Source: Mycolicibacterium cosmeticum | GTDB lineage: Bacteria; Actinomycetota; Actinomycetes; Mycobacteriales; Mycobacteriaceae | NCBI GenBank assembly: GCA_016197365.1 | Contig: JACPVS010000006.1 | Location: forward strand, 310,001-374,000 | Direction of reading: 5' to 3' | Length of the DNA stretch: 64,000 nucleotides | In this document: piece by piece, positions 17,938-26,213 of the stretch | Position numbering within the stretch: position 1 is the first letter of the stretch | How the letters are laid out: the number at the start of each line of letters is the position of its first letter | Program-made: the position numbers and the translations under genes | Notes under the pieces: model-generated | Told to the model about the DNA's origin: nothing | Databases searched by the model: none | Seen by the model: only the letters and a program-made list of their open reading frames with translations

Positions 17938-19136
17938 ACACCGGCGCGCTGGACGGCATCAGGGTGCTCGAACTGGGCACCCTGATCTCCGGCCCGTTCG
18001 CCGGCCGGCTACTCGGCGACATGGGCGCCGAGGTGCTCAAGATCGAGCTGCCCACCACGCCGGACCCGCTGCGCACCTGGGGCCAGGCCGAACTGGACGG
18101 CCATCATTTCTTCTGGACCGTGCATGCCCGCAACAAGAAGGCCGTCACGCTCGACCTACGCACCCCACGCGGCCGAGACTTGTTCCTGGAGTTGGTCGAC
18201 CGCTCCGACGTGATCGTGGAGAACTTCCGGCCCGGCACCCTGGAGAAGTGGAACCTCGGCTACGACGTGCTGCGCGAACGCAACAAGGGCATCATCCTGG
18301 TGCGGGTGTCCGGGTACGGGCAGACCGGTCCGGATGCCGGCAAGGCCGGGTACGCCTCGGTCGCCGAAGCCGCCAGCGGACTGCGCCACATGAACGGTTT
18401 CCCCGGCGGCCCTCCCCCGCGACTGGCGCTCTCGCTCGGCGACAGCCTGGCCGGAATGTTCGCGGCCCAAGGCGCGCTGGCCGCCCTGTATCGGCGCAGC
18501 GTCACCGGCGAGGGACAGGTGGTCGACACCGCGCTCACCGAATCCTGCTTGGCCATCCAGGAATCCACCATCCCCGACTACGACATCGGCGGTGTGGTGC
18601 GTGGGCCCTCGGGCACCCGGCTGGAGGGCATCGCGCCGTCCAACATCTACCAGAGTGCCAACGGCAGCTGGGTGGTGATCGCCGCCAACCAGGACACCGT
18701 GTTCCGCCGGCTGTGCGAGGCGATGGGCCGTCCCGACCTGGCCACCGATGACCGTTTCGTCAATCATGTTGCGCGGGGACGCAATCAGGACGAGATCGAC
18801 AAGATCATCGGCGCGTGGGCGGCCGAACGCCAGCCCGCCGAGATCATCGAGACACTGTCGCAAGCCGGGGTGATCTCCGGCCCGATCAACACCGTCGCCG
18901 AGGTGGTGCAGGATCCGCAACTGCAGGCCCGCAACATGATCGTCGATCACTGGGATGAACGGATCGAACGCAACGTCAAGGGGCCCGGCGTCGTTCCGGT
19001 GCTGTCGGAGTCGCCCGGCTCGGTGCGCAACGCCGGCTCGGCGCACCCCGGCCAGCACAACGACGAGGTGTACTCCGGGCTGCTCGGCCTGTCCGCCGAC
19101 GAGGTCGATTCCTTGCGAGAGGAGAGGGTCCTGTGA
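17934..19136 (+). CDS. Family III (CaiB/BaiF) CoA-transferase
   Basis: 400 residues from ATG 17934, giving [38 protein letters not shown], the diagnostic family III N-terminus. [14 protein letters not shown] and [13 protein letters not shown] follow, then [21 protein letters not shown]. Such enzymes move CoA from one acyl-CoA to a free carboxylic acid. In this operon it would activate the acid produced upstream for the HMG-CoA lyase and acyl-CoA dehydrogenase steps. It overlaps both neighbours by 4 bp. Donor and acceptor cannot be deduced from sequence. Confidence 0.92.
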   Translation: [400 protein letters not shown]

Positions 19137-20023
19137 AAGTCGACATCCGCGAGGTGTGCCTGCGCGACGGTCTACAGATCGAGGCACCGATTCCGTTGGC
19201 GGCCAAGGTCGCATTGCTCGAAGCCATCGTGGCGACCGGGGTACGCGAGGTCGAGGCGACGGCGTTCGTCTCCCCGTCCAAGGTGCCCGCACTCGCGGAT
19301 GCCGCGGAGTTGGCCGCCGAGCTGTACCGCTTCCCGGACGTCGAGTTCTCCGCCCTGGTGGCCAGCCCCAACGGCGCCACCCGCGCCATCGCATCCGGGC
19401 TGCGGTCCATCGAATACGTGGTGTCGGCGTCGGATGCCCACAGTGTGGCCAACGTCGGCCGCTCCAGCAGCGAGGCCACCGCGGCGATCGCCGATGTGGC
19501 ACGCATCGCCCACGACAACGGCGCCACCGTCGAGGTCATCATCGCCACCGCCTGGGACTGCCCGTTCGACGGCCCGACACCGGCCCGGCACGTCCTCGAC
19601 ATCGCCATGGCGGCAGTCGAACTCGGCGTCGACCGGATCGCCATCGCCGACACCATCGGCACCACCACCCCGCGGCGCGTCAGTGCACTGATCGGCAAGG
19701 TGAAGCCGCTGATCGGTGACGTCCCGCTCGGTGCGCACTTCCACAACACCCGTGGAGCGGGGCTGGCCAGCGCCTACGCGGCGGTGCAGGCCGGGGTGAC
19801 CCGCCTGGATGCCTCCGTCGGCGGCCTGGGTGGTTGCCCGTTCGCGCCGGGCGCCTCGGGCAACATCGCCACCGAGGACCTGGTGTACCTGTTGCGCGAC
19901 AGTGATATCGACGTCGACGTCGACCTGGACCTCGCGATCGATGCCGCCAAGGTGGCCCAAGATGCCGTCGGCCACGAACTGCCCAGCGCGCTGCTGCGCG
20001 CGGGCGATCGCATCCTGGCCTGA
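19133..20023 (+). CDS. Hydroxymethylglutaryl-CoA lyase-type aldolase
   Basis: 296 residues from the GTG overlapping the upstream stop (GTGA). TIM-barrel DRE-type lyase: REVCLRDGLQ with the catalytic RDGLQ (11-15), metal ligands in GAHFHNTRG (H202, H204) and the HMG-CoA lyase signature GLGGCPFAPGASGN with the active-site Cys235. It cleaves 3-hydroxy-3-methylglutaryl-CoA or a related 3-hydroxyacyl-CoA to an acetyl-CoA/keto product. The operon context suggests use at the end of a catabolic route rather than in leucine degradation; no leucine-pathway genes are adjacent. Confidence 0.9.
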   Translation: MKVDIREVCLRDGLQIEAPIPLAAKVALLEAIVATGVREVEATAFVSPSKVPALADAAELAAELYRFPDVEFSALVASPNGATRAIASGLRSIEYVVSASDAHSVANVGRSSSEATAAIADVARIAHDNGATVEVIIATAWDCPFDGPTPARHVLDIAMAAVELGVDRIAIADTIGTTTPRRVSALIGKVKPLIGDVPLGAHFHNTRGAGLASAYAAVQAGVTRLDASVGGLGGCPFAPGASGNIATEDLVYLLRDSDIDVDVDLDLAIDAAKVAQDAVGHELPSALLRAGDRILA

Positions 20024-20024
20024 G

Positions 20025-20639
20025 ATGACACCCGCCGAATCGCTGACCGCCAAAGGCCGCCAGACCCGTGAGGCCATCGAACTGGCGGCCAGAAAGCTGT
20101 TCGCCGAACGCGGCTTTCACGGCACCACCCTGGCGGACATCACCTCGGCGGCGGGCAAGTCCTCGGCGGTGTTCTACCGCTACTTCGACGATAAGGAAGA
20201 CCTGCTGGCCTCACTGGCCGAGTCCTTCCTGCACGACATCGTCGAGCCCTCCGGCATGCGGGTACCACTGCCTGATTCCCCCGAGGACACCGAGTATTTC
20301 GCCATGGTGGTGACGGGGTACTGGAATCTCTTCAAGCAGAACATCGGCATCATGATCGCCGTCGCCCAACTGGGCGCCACCCAGCCACGGTTCGCCAAGG
20401 TGCAGCACGAGTTCCGCCGGTTCGGTATGGACATGGTGGGTGATTCGGTGCGCCGGGCCCGCGAGCAGGGGTACGCGCAGGATCTGCAGACCGAGCACAT
20501 CGCCGCCGCGATCGCCCTGCTGTTCGAGAACTTCACCGTCGTCGTGGTCGGCAATCCCGGCTCGGAACTGCAGATCAGCGATGCGGATGCCATCAAGACC
20601 CTGTCGACGATCTGGAAGAAAACCCTGTACGGCTTCTAG
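20025..20639 (+). CDS. TetR-family regulator of the catabolic operon
   Basis: 204 residues from ATG 20025, 2 bp after the lyase stop. HTH: TREAIELAARKLFAERGFHGTTLADITSAAGKSSAVFYRYFDDKEDLL (about 12-59), followed by an all-helical ligand domain. It is encoded inside the operon, which fits a local repressor responding to a pathway acyl-CoA or aromatic acid. The palindrome at 15604-15630 is the best candidate operator. The short gap (20 bp) to the next gene contains GGACGAAAGAGAG, a strong ribosome-binding region. Confidence 0.92.
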   Translation: MTPAESLTAKGRQTREAIELAARKLFAERGFHGTTLADITSAAGKSSAVFYRYFDDKEDLLASLAESFLHDIVEPSGMRVPLPDSPEDTEYFAMVVTGYWNLFKQNIGIMIAVAQLGATQPRFAKVQHEFRRFGMDMVGDSVRRAREQGYAQDLQTEHIAAAIALLFENFTVVVVGNPGSELQISDADAIKTLSTIWKKTLYGF

Positions 20640-20659
20640 AGGACGAAAGAGAGATCAGA

Positions 20660-21898
20660 GTGGATTTCGCTTTACCCGAACACCTTCCGGGGCTGCTCGA
20701 CGAGATGGATGCGTTCATCGAGGCGGAGATCAAACCGCTGGAACGCGAGAACATGCAGTACTTCGACCGCCGGCGCGAATTCGCACGCACCGACCTGGAG
20801 AACGGCGGGGTGCCGACCCGGGAATGGGAGGACCTGCTCGACGAGATGCGCAGGCGCGCCGACGCGGCGGGCTGGCTGCGCTACGGGCTGCCGAAAGAGT
20901 TCGGCGGCCGCGGCGGCAGCAACCTCGACATGGCGGTCATCCGGGAACATCTGGCGCACAAGGGTCTTGGCCTGCACAACGATCTGCAGGACGAGTCGTC
21001 GATCGTCGGGAACTTCCCTCAGGTCATCATGATGAGCCGGTTCGGCACCGACGCGCAGAAGGCCGAGTGGGTCGAGGCCATGCTCACCGGCAAGCGTTCC
21101 ATGGCCTTCGGGCTGACCGAACCCAACCACGGCAGCGACGCCACCTGGATGGAGACCACAGCGGTGCGCGACGGCGAAGACTGGGTGATCAACGGCGCCA
21201 AACGCTGGAACACCGGGGTGCACCGCGCGACTCACGACCTGATCTTCGCCCGCACCTCCGGCCAAGACGGATCGGCCACCGGCATCACCGCCTTCCTGGT
21301 GCCCACCGACACACCGGGTTTCACCGTCCCCTACTACTGGTGGACGTTCAACATGCCCAGTGACCATGGCGAGGTCGAACTCGAAGACGTCCGGGTCCCC
21401 GCTGACGCCGTGCTCGGTGAGGTCGACCACGGCCTGGAGGTCGGCCAGACGTTCCTGCACGAGAACAGGATCCGGCAGGCCGCCAGCAGCCTGGGCGCGG
21501 CGCAGTACTGTATCGACCGCGCTGCGCAATACGCCGGCGACCGCATCGTCTTCGGCAAGCCGCTGTCGGTGAATCAGGCCGTGCAATGGCCGCTGGCCGA
21601 ATTGCAGACCGAAGCCCAGATGGTGCGCCTGCTGGTGTATTACGCCGCCTGGCACCTGGACCGCGACCACCACATGGAGGTTTCGGACAAGGTGTCGATG
21701 GCCAACTACCGGGCCAACAGGCTGGTGTGCGAGGCGGCCGACCGTGCCATGCAGATCCACGGTGGCGTCGGCTACAGCCGGCACGAGCCGTTCGAGCACA
21801 TCTACCGGCACCATCGGCGATACCGGATCACCGAAGGGGCCGAGGAGATCCAGATCCGCCGCGTCGCGCAGCGGATGCTGAAGTTCGGCCGCAAGTGA
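20660..21898 (+). CDS. Acyl-CoA dehydrogenase (possible LvaC/ACAD10-11-like member)
   Basis: 412 residues from GTG 20660. Acyl-CoA dehydrogenase fold: LRYGLPKEFGGRGGSNLDMAV, MAFGLTEPNHGSDATWMETTAVRDGEDWVINGAKRWNTGV, and a C-terminal MQIHGGVGYSRHEPFEHIYRHHRRYRITEGAEEIQIRRVAQRML. It is followed with 4-bp overlaps by an APH-type kinase and a small DUF6285-like protein. That trio matches the architecture of LvaC-LvaA-LvaB in Pseudomonas levulinate catabolism, where a 4-phosphoacyl-CoA is converted to an enoyl-CoA, and of ACAD10/11, where kinase and dehydrogenase domains are fused. The specific role is inferred from gene association. Confidence 0.88.
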   Translation: MDFALPEHLPGLLDEMDAFIEAEIKPLERENMQYFDRRREFARTDLENGGVPTREWEDLLDEMRRRADAAGWLRYGLPKEFGGRGGSNLDMAVIREHLAHKGLGLHNDLQDESSIVGNFPQVIMMSRFGTDAQKAEWVEAMLTGKRSMAFGLTEPNHGSDATWMETTAVRDGEDWVINGAKRWNTGVHRATHDLIFARTSGQDGSATGITAFLVPTDTPGFTVPYYWWTFNMPSDHGEVELEDVRVPADAVLGEVDHGLEVGQTFLHENRIRQAASSLGAAQYCIDRAAQYAGDRIVFGKPLSVNQAVQWPLAELQTEAQMVRLLVYYAAWHLDRDHHMEVSDKVSMANYRANRLVCEAADRAMQIHGGVGYSRHEPFEHIYRHHRRYRITEGAEEIQIRRVAQRMLKFGRK

Positions 21899-22839
21899 TC
21901 GATGCCTCCGAGATGAGCGGGGCACTGGCGGGGGTGCTGGGTGCGACGCGCATCGAGGACTTGCGGGTGCTCACCGGCGGGGCCAGCCGCGCCACCTGGG
22001 CCTTCACCGCCGACGACCGGCCCCTCATCCTGCGCACCGGCCCACCCGACGAGATTCACGCCGGGATGGAGCTGGAGGCCGCGGCGCTGCGCCGGGCGGC
22101 GGACACCGGCGCGCCGGTTCCGGGCATCGTCACTGCGTCCAATTCGGTTGAGGCCCTGGGTAATCCCTACCTGGTCTGCGATTTCATCGCCGGTGAGACG
22201 ATTGTCCGCAAGATCGCCCGCACCTTGGACGACACGTCGCGGTCCGCGCTGCTGACCCAGTGCGCGCAGGCGCTGGCTCAGATCCACCGCGCTGATCCCG
22301 ACGGCATCGGACTGGCCGTCTCCGATCCCCTGCAGGACTGGCGGCGCGAACTCGACGAAATGGGTGATACCACCGCCCCATTCGAGTACGCGTTCCGGTG
22401 GCTGGAACGTCACCGCCCGGCCCCTACCGCAGCCGTCCTGGCGCACGGCGACTTCCGGATGGGCAACCTCATCGTCGCCGATGGTCAACTGGCCGCCGTC
22501 CTGGATTGGGAGCTGACCCACATCGGCGAGGCCGCCGACGACCTGGCGTGGTTCTGCATCCGGGCCTGGCGGTTCGGCGCCCCCAAGGAACTCGGTGCGG
22601 GCGGCCTGGGCAGCATCGAGGATTTCGTCACCGCGTACGAAACCGCCGGTGGCGCACCGATCAATCGCGAGGCCCTGCACTGGTGGCTGGTGCTGGCGAC
22701 CCTGCGGTGGGGCGTCATCTGCCGCTACCAGTACGAGCGGCACCGCTGCGGGCAGACCCGCTCGGTGGAGCTGGCCGCGATCGGTCGACGGGTCTGCGAG
22801 ACTGAACATGATCTGCTGACGCTGCTGGAGGCCCCGTGA
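21895..22839 (+). CDS. APH/choline-kinase-fold phosphotransferase (possible hydroxyacyl-CoA kinase, LvaA-like)
   Basis: 314 residues from GTG 21895 (GTGA overlap with the dehydrogenase stop; an ATG lies at 21913). Small-molecule kinase fold: GGASRATWAFTADDRPLILRTGP N-lobe, the Brenner-type catalytic loop LAHGDFRMGNLIV and the metal-binding DWELTHIGEAADDLAWF. Members next to acyl-CoA dehydrogenases act in 4-hydroxyacyl-CoA breakdown (LvaA type) rather than in antibiotic resistance. The linkage to a dehydrogenase and a small accessory gene makes that the most likely role. It is not expected to confer aminoglycoside resistance. Confidence 0.87.
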   Translation: MIDASEMSGALAGVLGATRIEDLRVLTGGASRATWAFTADDRPLILRTGPPDEIHAGMELEAAALRRAADTGAPVPGIVTASNSVEALGNPYLVCDFIAGETIVRKIARTLDDTSRSALLTQCAQALAQIHRADPDGIGLAVSDPLQDWRRELDEMGDTTAPFEYAFRWLERHRPAPTAAVLAHGDFRMGNLIVADGQLAAVLDWELTHIGEAADDLAWFCIRAWRFGAPKELGAGGLGSIEDFVTAYETAGGAPINREALHWWLVLATLRWGVICRYQYERHRCGQTRSVELAAIGRRVCETEHDLLTLLEAP

Positions 22840-23165
22840 GCCTGCACTACAAGCCGACCGCGGCCGAACTCGTCGCAGCCGTCGCGGAATTCCTGGAAAC
22901 CGACGTACGCGACGGCACGAGTGGGGCGCTGAACTTCCACGCCCGCGTCGCGGCCAATGCACTGCGCACCGTCGAACGCGAACTGCTCGACGACACCGCG
23001 GACATCCCTCGCCAGGCGCTGGGCGCACTCGGCTTCCCGGACGAGGCCGCATTGGCCGCGGCCATCCGCGCCGGCGACACCGGCGATGAGGTGCTGCCCG
23101 CCCTGCACGCACTGGTGCGCCACCGGCTGGCCGTCGCACATCCGGGTTACGAGGAGGAACGATGA
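22836..23165 (+). CDS. DUF6285-like small protein, probable kinase partner (LvaB-like)
   Basis: 109 residues from GTG 22836, overlapping both neighbours by 4 bp. Pattern: PTAAELVAAVAEFLETDVRDGTSGALNFHARVAANALRTVERELLDDTADIPRQALGALGFPDEAALAAAIRAGDTGDEVLPALHALVRHRLAVAHPGYEEER. It is mostly helical, with the FHARVAANAL core typical of the small proteins that follow APH-type kinases beside acyl-CoA dehydrogenases. In the Pseudomonas levulinate system the corresponding small subunit is needed for the kinase to phosphorylate 4-hydroxyacyl-CoA. The family name is from memory of the pattern, and no structure-based claim is made. Confidence 0.75.
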   Translation: MSLHYKPTAAELVAAVAEFLETDVRDGTSGALNFHARVAANALRTVERELLDDTADIPRQALGALGFPDEAALAAAIRAGDTGDEVLPALHALVRHRLAVAHPGYEEER

Positions 23166-23530
23166 CCATTGACGTGGCGAACCAGTTGTTCGGTGCCATC
23201 GAACGCGGCGACTACGCGAGCGTCGAGCAGCTGTGGGCCGACGATGTCACGGTGTGGCACAGCGGTGACACCCAGGACAACGACCGGCGGCGCGCGCTGA
23301 AGGTGATCCAGTGGTTCCTCGGGGTCAGCACCACCCGCCGCTACGAGATCCTGGACCGGCAGTTCTTCGAGGGTGGATTCGTGCAGCAACATGTCCTGCA
23401 CGCCGATGCCACCAACGGCGCCTCGATCGCCTTGCGGGTCTGCATCGTCATCAAGGTCGGGGCTGATGGGCTGATCACCCGGATCGACGAGTATTTCGAT
23501 CCGGCCGATATGGCACCGTTGATGTCATGA
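23162..23530 (+). CDS. NTF2-like (SnoaL) ketosteroid isomerase-fold protein
   Basis: 122 residues from ATG 23162 (ATGA overlap with the previous stop). NTF2-like pattern: VANQLFGAIERGDYASVEQLWADDVTVWHSGDTQDNDRR at the N-terminus and FVQQHVLHADATNGASIALRVCIVIKVGADGLITRIDEYFDPADMAPL at the end (cone-shaped fold with the characteristic DE(Y)(F)DP tail). These proteins bind hydrophobic ligands and include isomerases, dehydratases and polyketide cyclases. Presence in this operon suggests a hydration or isomerisation step. Catalytic residues cannot be assigned. Confidence 0.85.
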   Translation: MTIDVANQLFGAIERGDYASVEQLWADDVTVWHSGDTQDNDRRRALKVIQWFLGVSTTRRYEILDRQFFEGGFVQQHVLHADATNGASIALRVCIVIKVGADGLITRIDEYFDPADMAPLMS

Positions 23531-24054
23531 GCGAAATGAGCACCGATTGGATCGGCGAGTGGCGACTCGATCCCGAGCGCACGACGCTGGAGTTTCACAG
23601 CCCCACCTTCTGGGGACTGGCACACGTCAAAGGCACCTTCGCCGGGGTCAGCGGGTCCGCCCGGGCCGCCGCCGCCGATGAGGGTATCGACGTCACCGGG
23701 CACCTGGAGATCGACGCGGCCTCGGTGCACACCGGCATCCGCAAACGCGACACGCACCTGATGTCGCCGGATTTCTTCGACGTACAGGCGTTTCCCAGTA
23801 TCGCCGTCGTCGTCGAGTCCGGCGAGGTCACCGGGACGGGCTGGGTCCTGCTGCACGCACAACTATCGGTGAAGGGCGTGCAGCGCGACGTCGAGCTGGC
23901 CACCCACGTGCGGGCCGCCGGCGATGGTGCGCTGCGCCTGCAGACCACCACGACCCTGAACCGGCTGCACTACGGCGTGGACGGCAACCTGATGGGCATG
24001 ATGGGCGAAGCGGTGAACATCGAAGCCACCGCGGTCTTCGTCCGGCAGTCGTAA
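23527..24054 (+). CDS. YceI-family lipid-binding protein
   Basis: 175 residues from ATG 23527 (ATGA overlap). The YceI lipocalin-like beta barrel is evident: WRLDPERTTLEFHSPTFWGLAHVKGTFAGVSG, GHLEIDAASVHTGIRKRDTHLMSPDFFDVQAFPSIAVVV, and LSVKGVQRDVELATHV. YceI proteins bind isoprenoid-like or amphiphilic lipids. No signal peptide is visible, so it is probably cytoplasmic here. As last gene of the overlapping chain it might sequester a hydrophobic substrate or intermediate. Confidence 0.9.
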   Translation: MSEMSTDWIGEWRLDPERTTLEFHSPTFWGLAHVKGTFAGVSGSARAAAADEGIDVTGHLEIDAASVHTGIRKRDTHLMSPDFFDVQAFPSIAVVVESGEVTGTGWVLLHAQLSVKGVQRDVELATHVRAAGDGALRLQTTTTLNRLHYGVDGNLMGMMGEAVNIEATAVFVRQS

Positions 24055-24064
24055 CATCCCAGGA

Positions 24065-24466
24065 GTGGCCGACACCGACGCGCAGGTCCGGATCCTCGTA
24101 TACAGCTCCAACCCCCGCACCCGCGACGCTGTGCGTTCGGCACTCGGCCGCCGTGTGCACCCCGATCTGCCCGAGCTGAGCTATCTGGATGTCGCGACCG
24201 CGCCGATGGTGGTCCAGCAGATCGAAGGCGGCGGGTTCGATCTGGCCATTCTCGACGGTGAGGCCGCCCCGGCCGGCGGGTTGGGCCTGGCCAAGCAGCT
24301 CAAGGACGAAATCACCGACTGCCCGCCCGTCCTGGTGCTGACCGGACGTCCCGATGACGCCTGGCTGGCGACCTGGTCGCGGGCGGAGGCGGCGGTATCT
24401 CATCCGATCGACCCGATCGCACTCGGCGAAGCCGTGGCTGCGGTACTGCGCGGGGCCGCACTCTAA
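24065..24466 (+). CDS. Atypical receiver-domain response regulator (Rv3143-like)
   Basis: 133 residues, GTG 24065 right after AGGA. It is a single receiver domain with no output domain. The phospho-acceptor Asp is present (LAILDGEA, about residue 62). The N-terminal acidic pair is replaced by VYSSNPRTRD. The LTGRPDD loop is kept. The conserved Lys-Pro is His-Pro (AVSHPIDP). It therefore probably cannot be phosphorylated normally and may act by protein interaction. In M. tuberculosis the orthologue (Rv3143) has the same place just before nuoA, suggesting a tie to respiratory complex I. Confidence 0.9.
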   Translation: MADTDAQVRILVYSSNPRTRDAVRSALGRRVHPDLPELSYLDVATAPMVVQQIEGGGFDLAILDGEAAPAGGLGLAKQLKDEITDCPPVLVLTGRPDDAWLATWSRAEAAVSHPIDPIALGEAVAAVLRGAAL

Positions 24467-24625
24467 GCAGCACGAAAAGCGCTGTGGCCGTTAATTCTTC
24501 ACGTCGTCGTCGGTGAGGACGTGGTAACCCAGCTGTCATTTTCATCCTAGCCAAAATGCGCCGGTCCGACCGGTAGCGTGACTAAGCTGTGTTCTAGCTC
24601 ACATCGAAAGCCCAACGAGGGAGCT
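24467..24625 (+). promoter_or_regulatory. Intergenic region presumed to carry the nuo operon promoter
   Basis: 159 bp between the receiver gene and nuoA, the largest gap around the operon. It holds a relatively AT-rich stretch (CATTTTCATCCTAGCCAAAATG) and a strong ribosome-binding sequence CGAGGGAGCT before the nuoA ATG. I see no clear hairpin or palindrome and cannot place the -10 box with confidence. Confidence 0.4.
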
Positions 24626-25000
24626 ATGAACATCTACCTACCCATCCTCGTTCTCGGGGGTATCGCGGCAGCGTTCGCGGTCGGCTCGGTCGGTATCGCC
24701 GTGCTGATCGGACCGCGCCGGTACAACCGAGCCAAACTCGAGGCCTACGAGTGCGGCATCGAACCGCTGCTTCCCGCGGAGGACGCCAAGCTGGCGACGG
24801 GCCAAAGATTTCCGATCAAGTACTACCTGACGGCGATGTTGTTCATCGTCTTCGACATCGAGATCGTCTTCCTCTACCCGTGGGCGGTGTCGTTCGACTC
24901 GCTCGGGATGTTCGCGCTGGTGGAGATGATCCTGTTCATGCTCACAGTGTTCGTCGCCTACGCCTACGTGTGGCGACGGGGAGGTCTGTCATGGGATTAG
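24626..25000 (+). CDS. nuoA: NADH-quinone oxidoreductase subunit A
   Basis: 124 residues from ATG 24626 (an earlier in-frame start at 24578 would add 16 residues without membrane character). Three transmembrane helices (about 4-26, 66-88, 93-115) and the loop [46 protein letters not shown], with the Cys-containing E-C-G motif and the intramembrane FDIE acids of NuoA/ND3. It is part of the membrane arm at the quinone site. First gene of the complete 14-subunit complex I operon; the stop lies 10 nt inside nuoB. Confidence 0.97.
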   Translation: MNIYLPILVLGGIAAAFAVGSVGIAVLIGPRRYNRAKLEAYECGIEPLLPAEDAKLATGQRFPIKYYLTAMLFIVFDIEIVFLYPWAVSFDSLGMFALVEMILFMLTVFVAYAYVWRRGGLSWD

Positions 25001-25545
25001 AAGAACAACTGCCAGGCGGCATCCTGCTCTCGACGGTGGAGAAGGTGGCCGGCTACGTCCGCAAAGGATCGTTGTGGCCGGCGACATTCGGACTGGCGTG
25101 CTGCGCCATCGAGATGATGGCCACCGCGGGCCCGCGGTTCGACATCGCTCGGTTCGGCATGGAGCGGTTCTCGGCCACGCCGCGCCAGGCCGATCTGATG
25201 ATCGTGGCCGGCCGGGTCAGCCAGAAGATGGCCCCGGTGCTGCGCCAGGTTTACGACCAGATGGCCGAGCCCAAATGGGTACTGGCCATGGGGGTGTGCG
25301 CCTCCTCTGGCGGCATGTTCAACAACTACGCGGTGGTGCAGGGCGTCGACCACATCGTGCCGGTGGACATCTACCTCCCGGGCTGTCCCCCGCGTCCCGA
25401 GATGTTGCTCAACGCAATCCTCAAGCTGCACGCCAAGATTGCCGAGATGCCGCTCGGGGTGAACCGGGCCGAGGCCATCGCCGCCGCCGAACAGGCCGCG
25501 CTGGCGTCGCGGCCGACGATCGAGCTGACGGGGCTGCTGCGATGA
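24991..25545 (+). CDS. nuoB: NADH-quinone oxidoreductase subunit B
   Basis: 184 residues from ATG 24991. It carries the terminal [4Fe-4S] cluster N2 that passes electrons to quinone. Ligands are the tandem C37-C38 ([11 protein letters not shown]), C103 ([19 protein letters not shown]) and C132 ([13 protein letters not shown]). It belongs to the peripheral Q module at the membrane interface. The start overlaps nuoA by 10 bp and the stop overlaps nuoC (ATGA). Confidence 0.98.
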   Translation: MGLEEQLPGGILLSTVEKVAGYVRKGSLWPATFGLACCAIEMMATAGPRFDIARFGMERFSATPRQADLMIVAGRVSQKMAPVLRQVYDQMAEPKWVLAMGVCASSGGMFNNYAVVQGVDHIVPVDIYLPGCPPRPEMLLNAILKLHAKIAEMPLGVNRAEAIAAAEQAALASRPTIELTGLLR

Positions 25546-26213
25546 CCGACAAGCCTGATGTGGAGGTGATCGGTGAGCGCCGCGGCATGTTCGGCGTGCA
25601 CGGCACCGGCGACACCTCCGGATACGGCCGCCTGGTCCGCGAAGTCGCACTGCCCGGCAGTTCCCCGCGGCCCTACGGCGGATACTTCGACGAGGTGGTC
25701 GACCGACTTTCCGAAGCGCTGGGCCCGGACGTGTTCGAGGCAGCGGTGGAACGCGTCGTGGTGTTCCGCGACGAGCTGACCCTGGAGGTGCGCCGCGCTC
25801 ACCTGATGGCAGTGGCACAGACTCTGCGCGACGACCCGGCCCTGCGATTCGAGTTGTGCCTGGGCGTGTCCGGGGTGCACTATCCCGATGAGCCCGACCG
25901 GGAATTACACGCGGTCTATCCGCTGATGTCGATCACCCACAACCGCCGGATCCGCGTCGAGGTCGCCACTCCGGACGCTGATCCCCATGTGCCGTCGCTC
26001 TTTTCGGTGTACCCGACCACCGACTGGCACGAGCGCGAGACCTACGACTTCTTCGGCATCATCTTCGACGGCCATCCGGCACTGACCCGGATCGAGATGC
26101 CCGACGACTGGGTGGGACATCCGCAGCGCAAGGACTACCCGCTGGGCGGAATCCCGGTGGAGTACCACGGCGCCGAGATCCCGCCGCCCGATCAGCGGAG
26201 GTCGTACAACTGA
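25542..26213 (+). CDS. nuoC: NADH-quinone oxidoreductase subunit C
   Basis: 223 residues from ATG 25542. The 30-kDa subunit signature is present: [55 protein letters not shown]. NuoC is separate here, not fused with NuoD as in E. coli. The N-terminal extension before residue 40 is typical of actinobacteria. It has no redox centre and packs against NuoB/D. It shares 1 bp with nuoD (TGATG). Confidence 0.97.
   Translation: MTDKPDVEVIGERRGMFGVHGTGDTSGYGRLVREVALPGSSPRPYGGYFDEVVDRLSEALGPDVFEAAVERVVVFRDELTLEVRRAHLMAVAQTLRDDPALRFELCLGVSGVHYPDEPDRELHAVYPLMSITHNRRIRVEVATPDADPHVPSLFSVYPTTDWHERETYDFFGIIFDGHPALTRIEMPDDWVGHPQRKDYPLGGIPVEYHGAEIPPPDQRRSYN

Noticed and set aside
21895..22839. Aminoglycoside resistance gene, suggested by the APH fold
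   Set aside because: Gene context with acyl-CoA dehydrogenase and DUF6285 partner points to small-molecule catabolic kinases; resistance is not supported.
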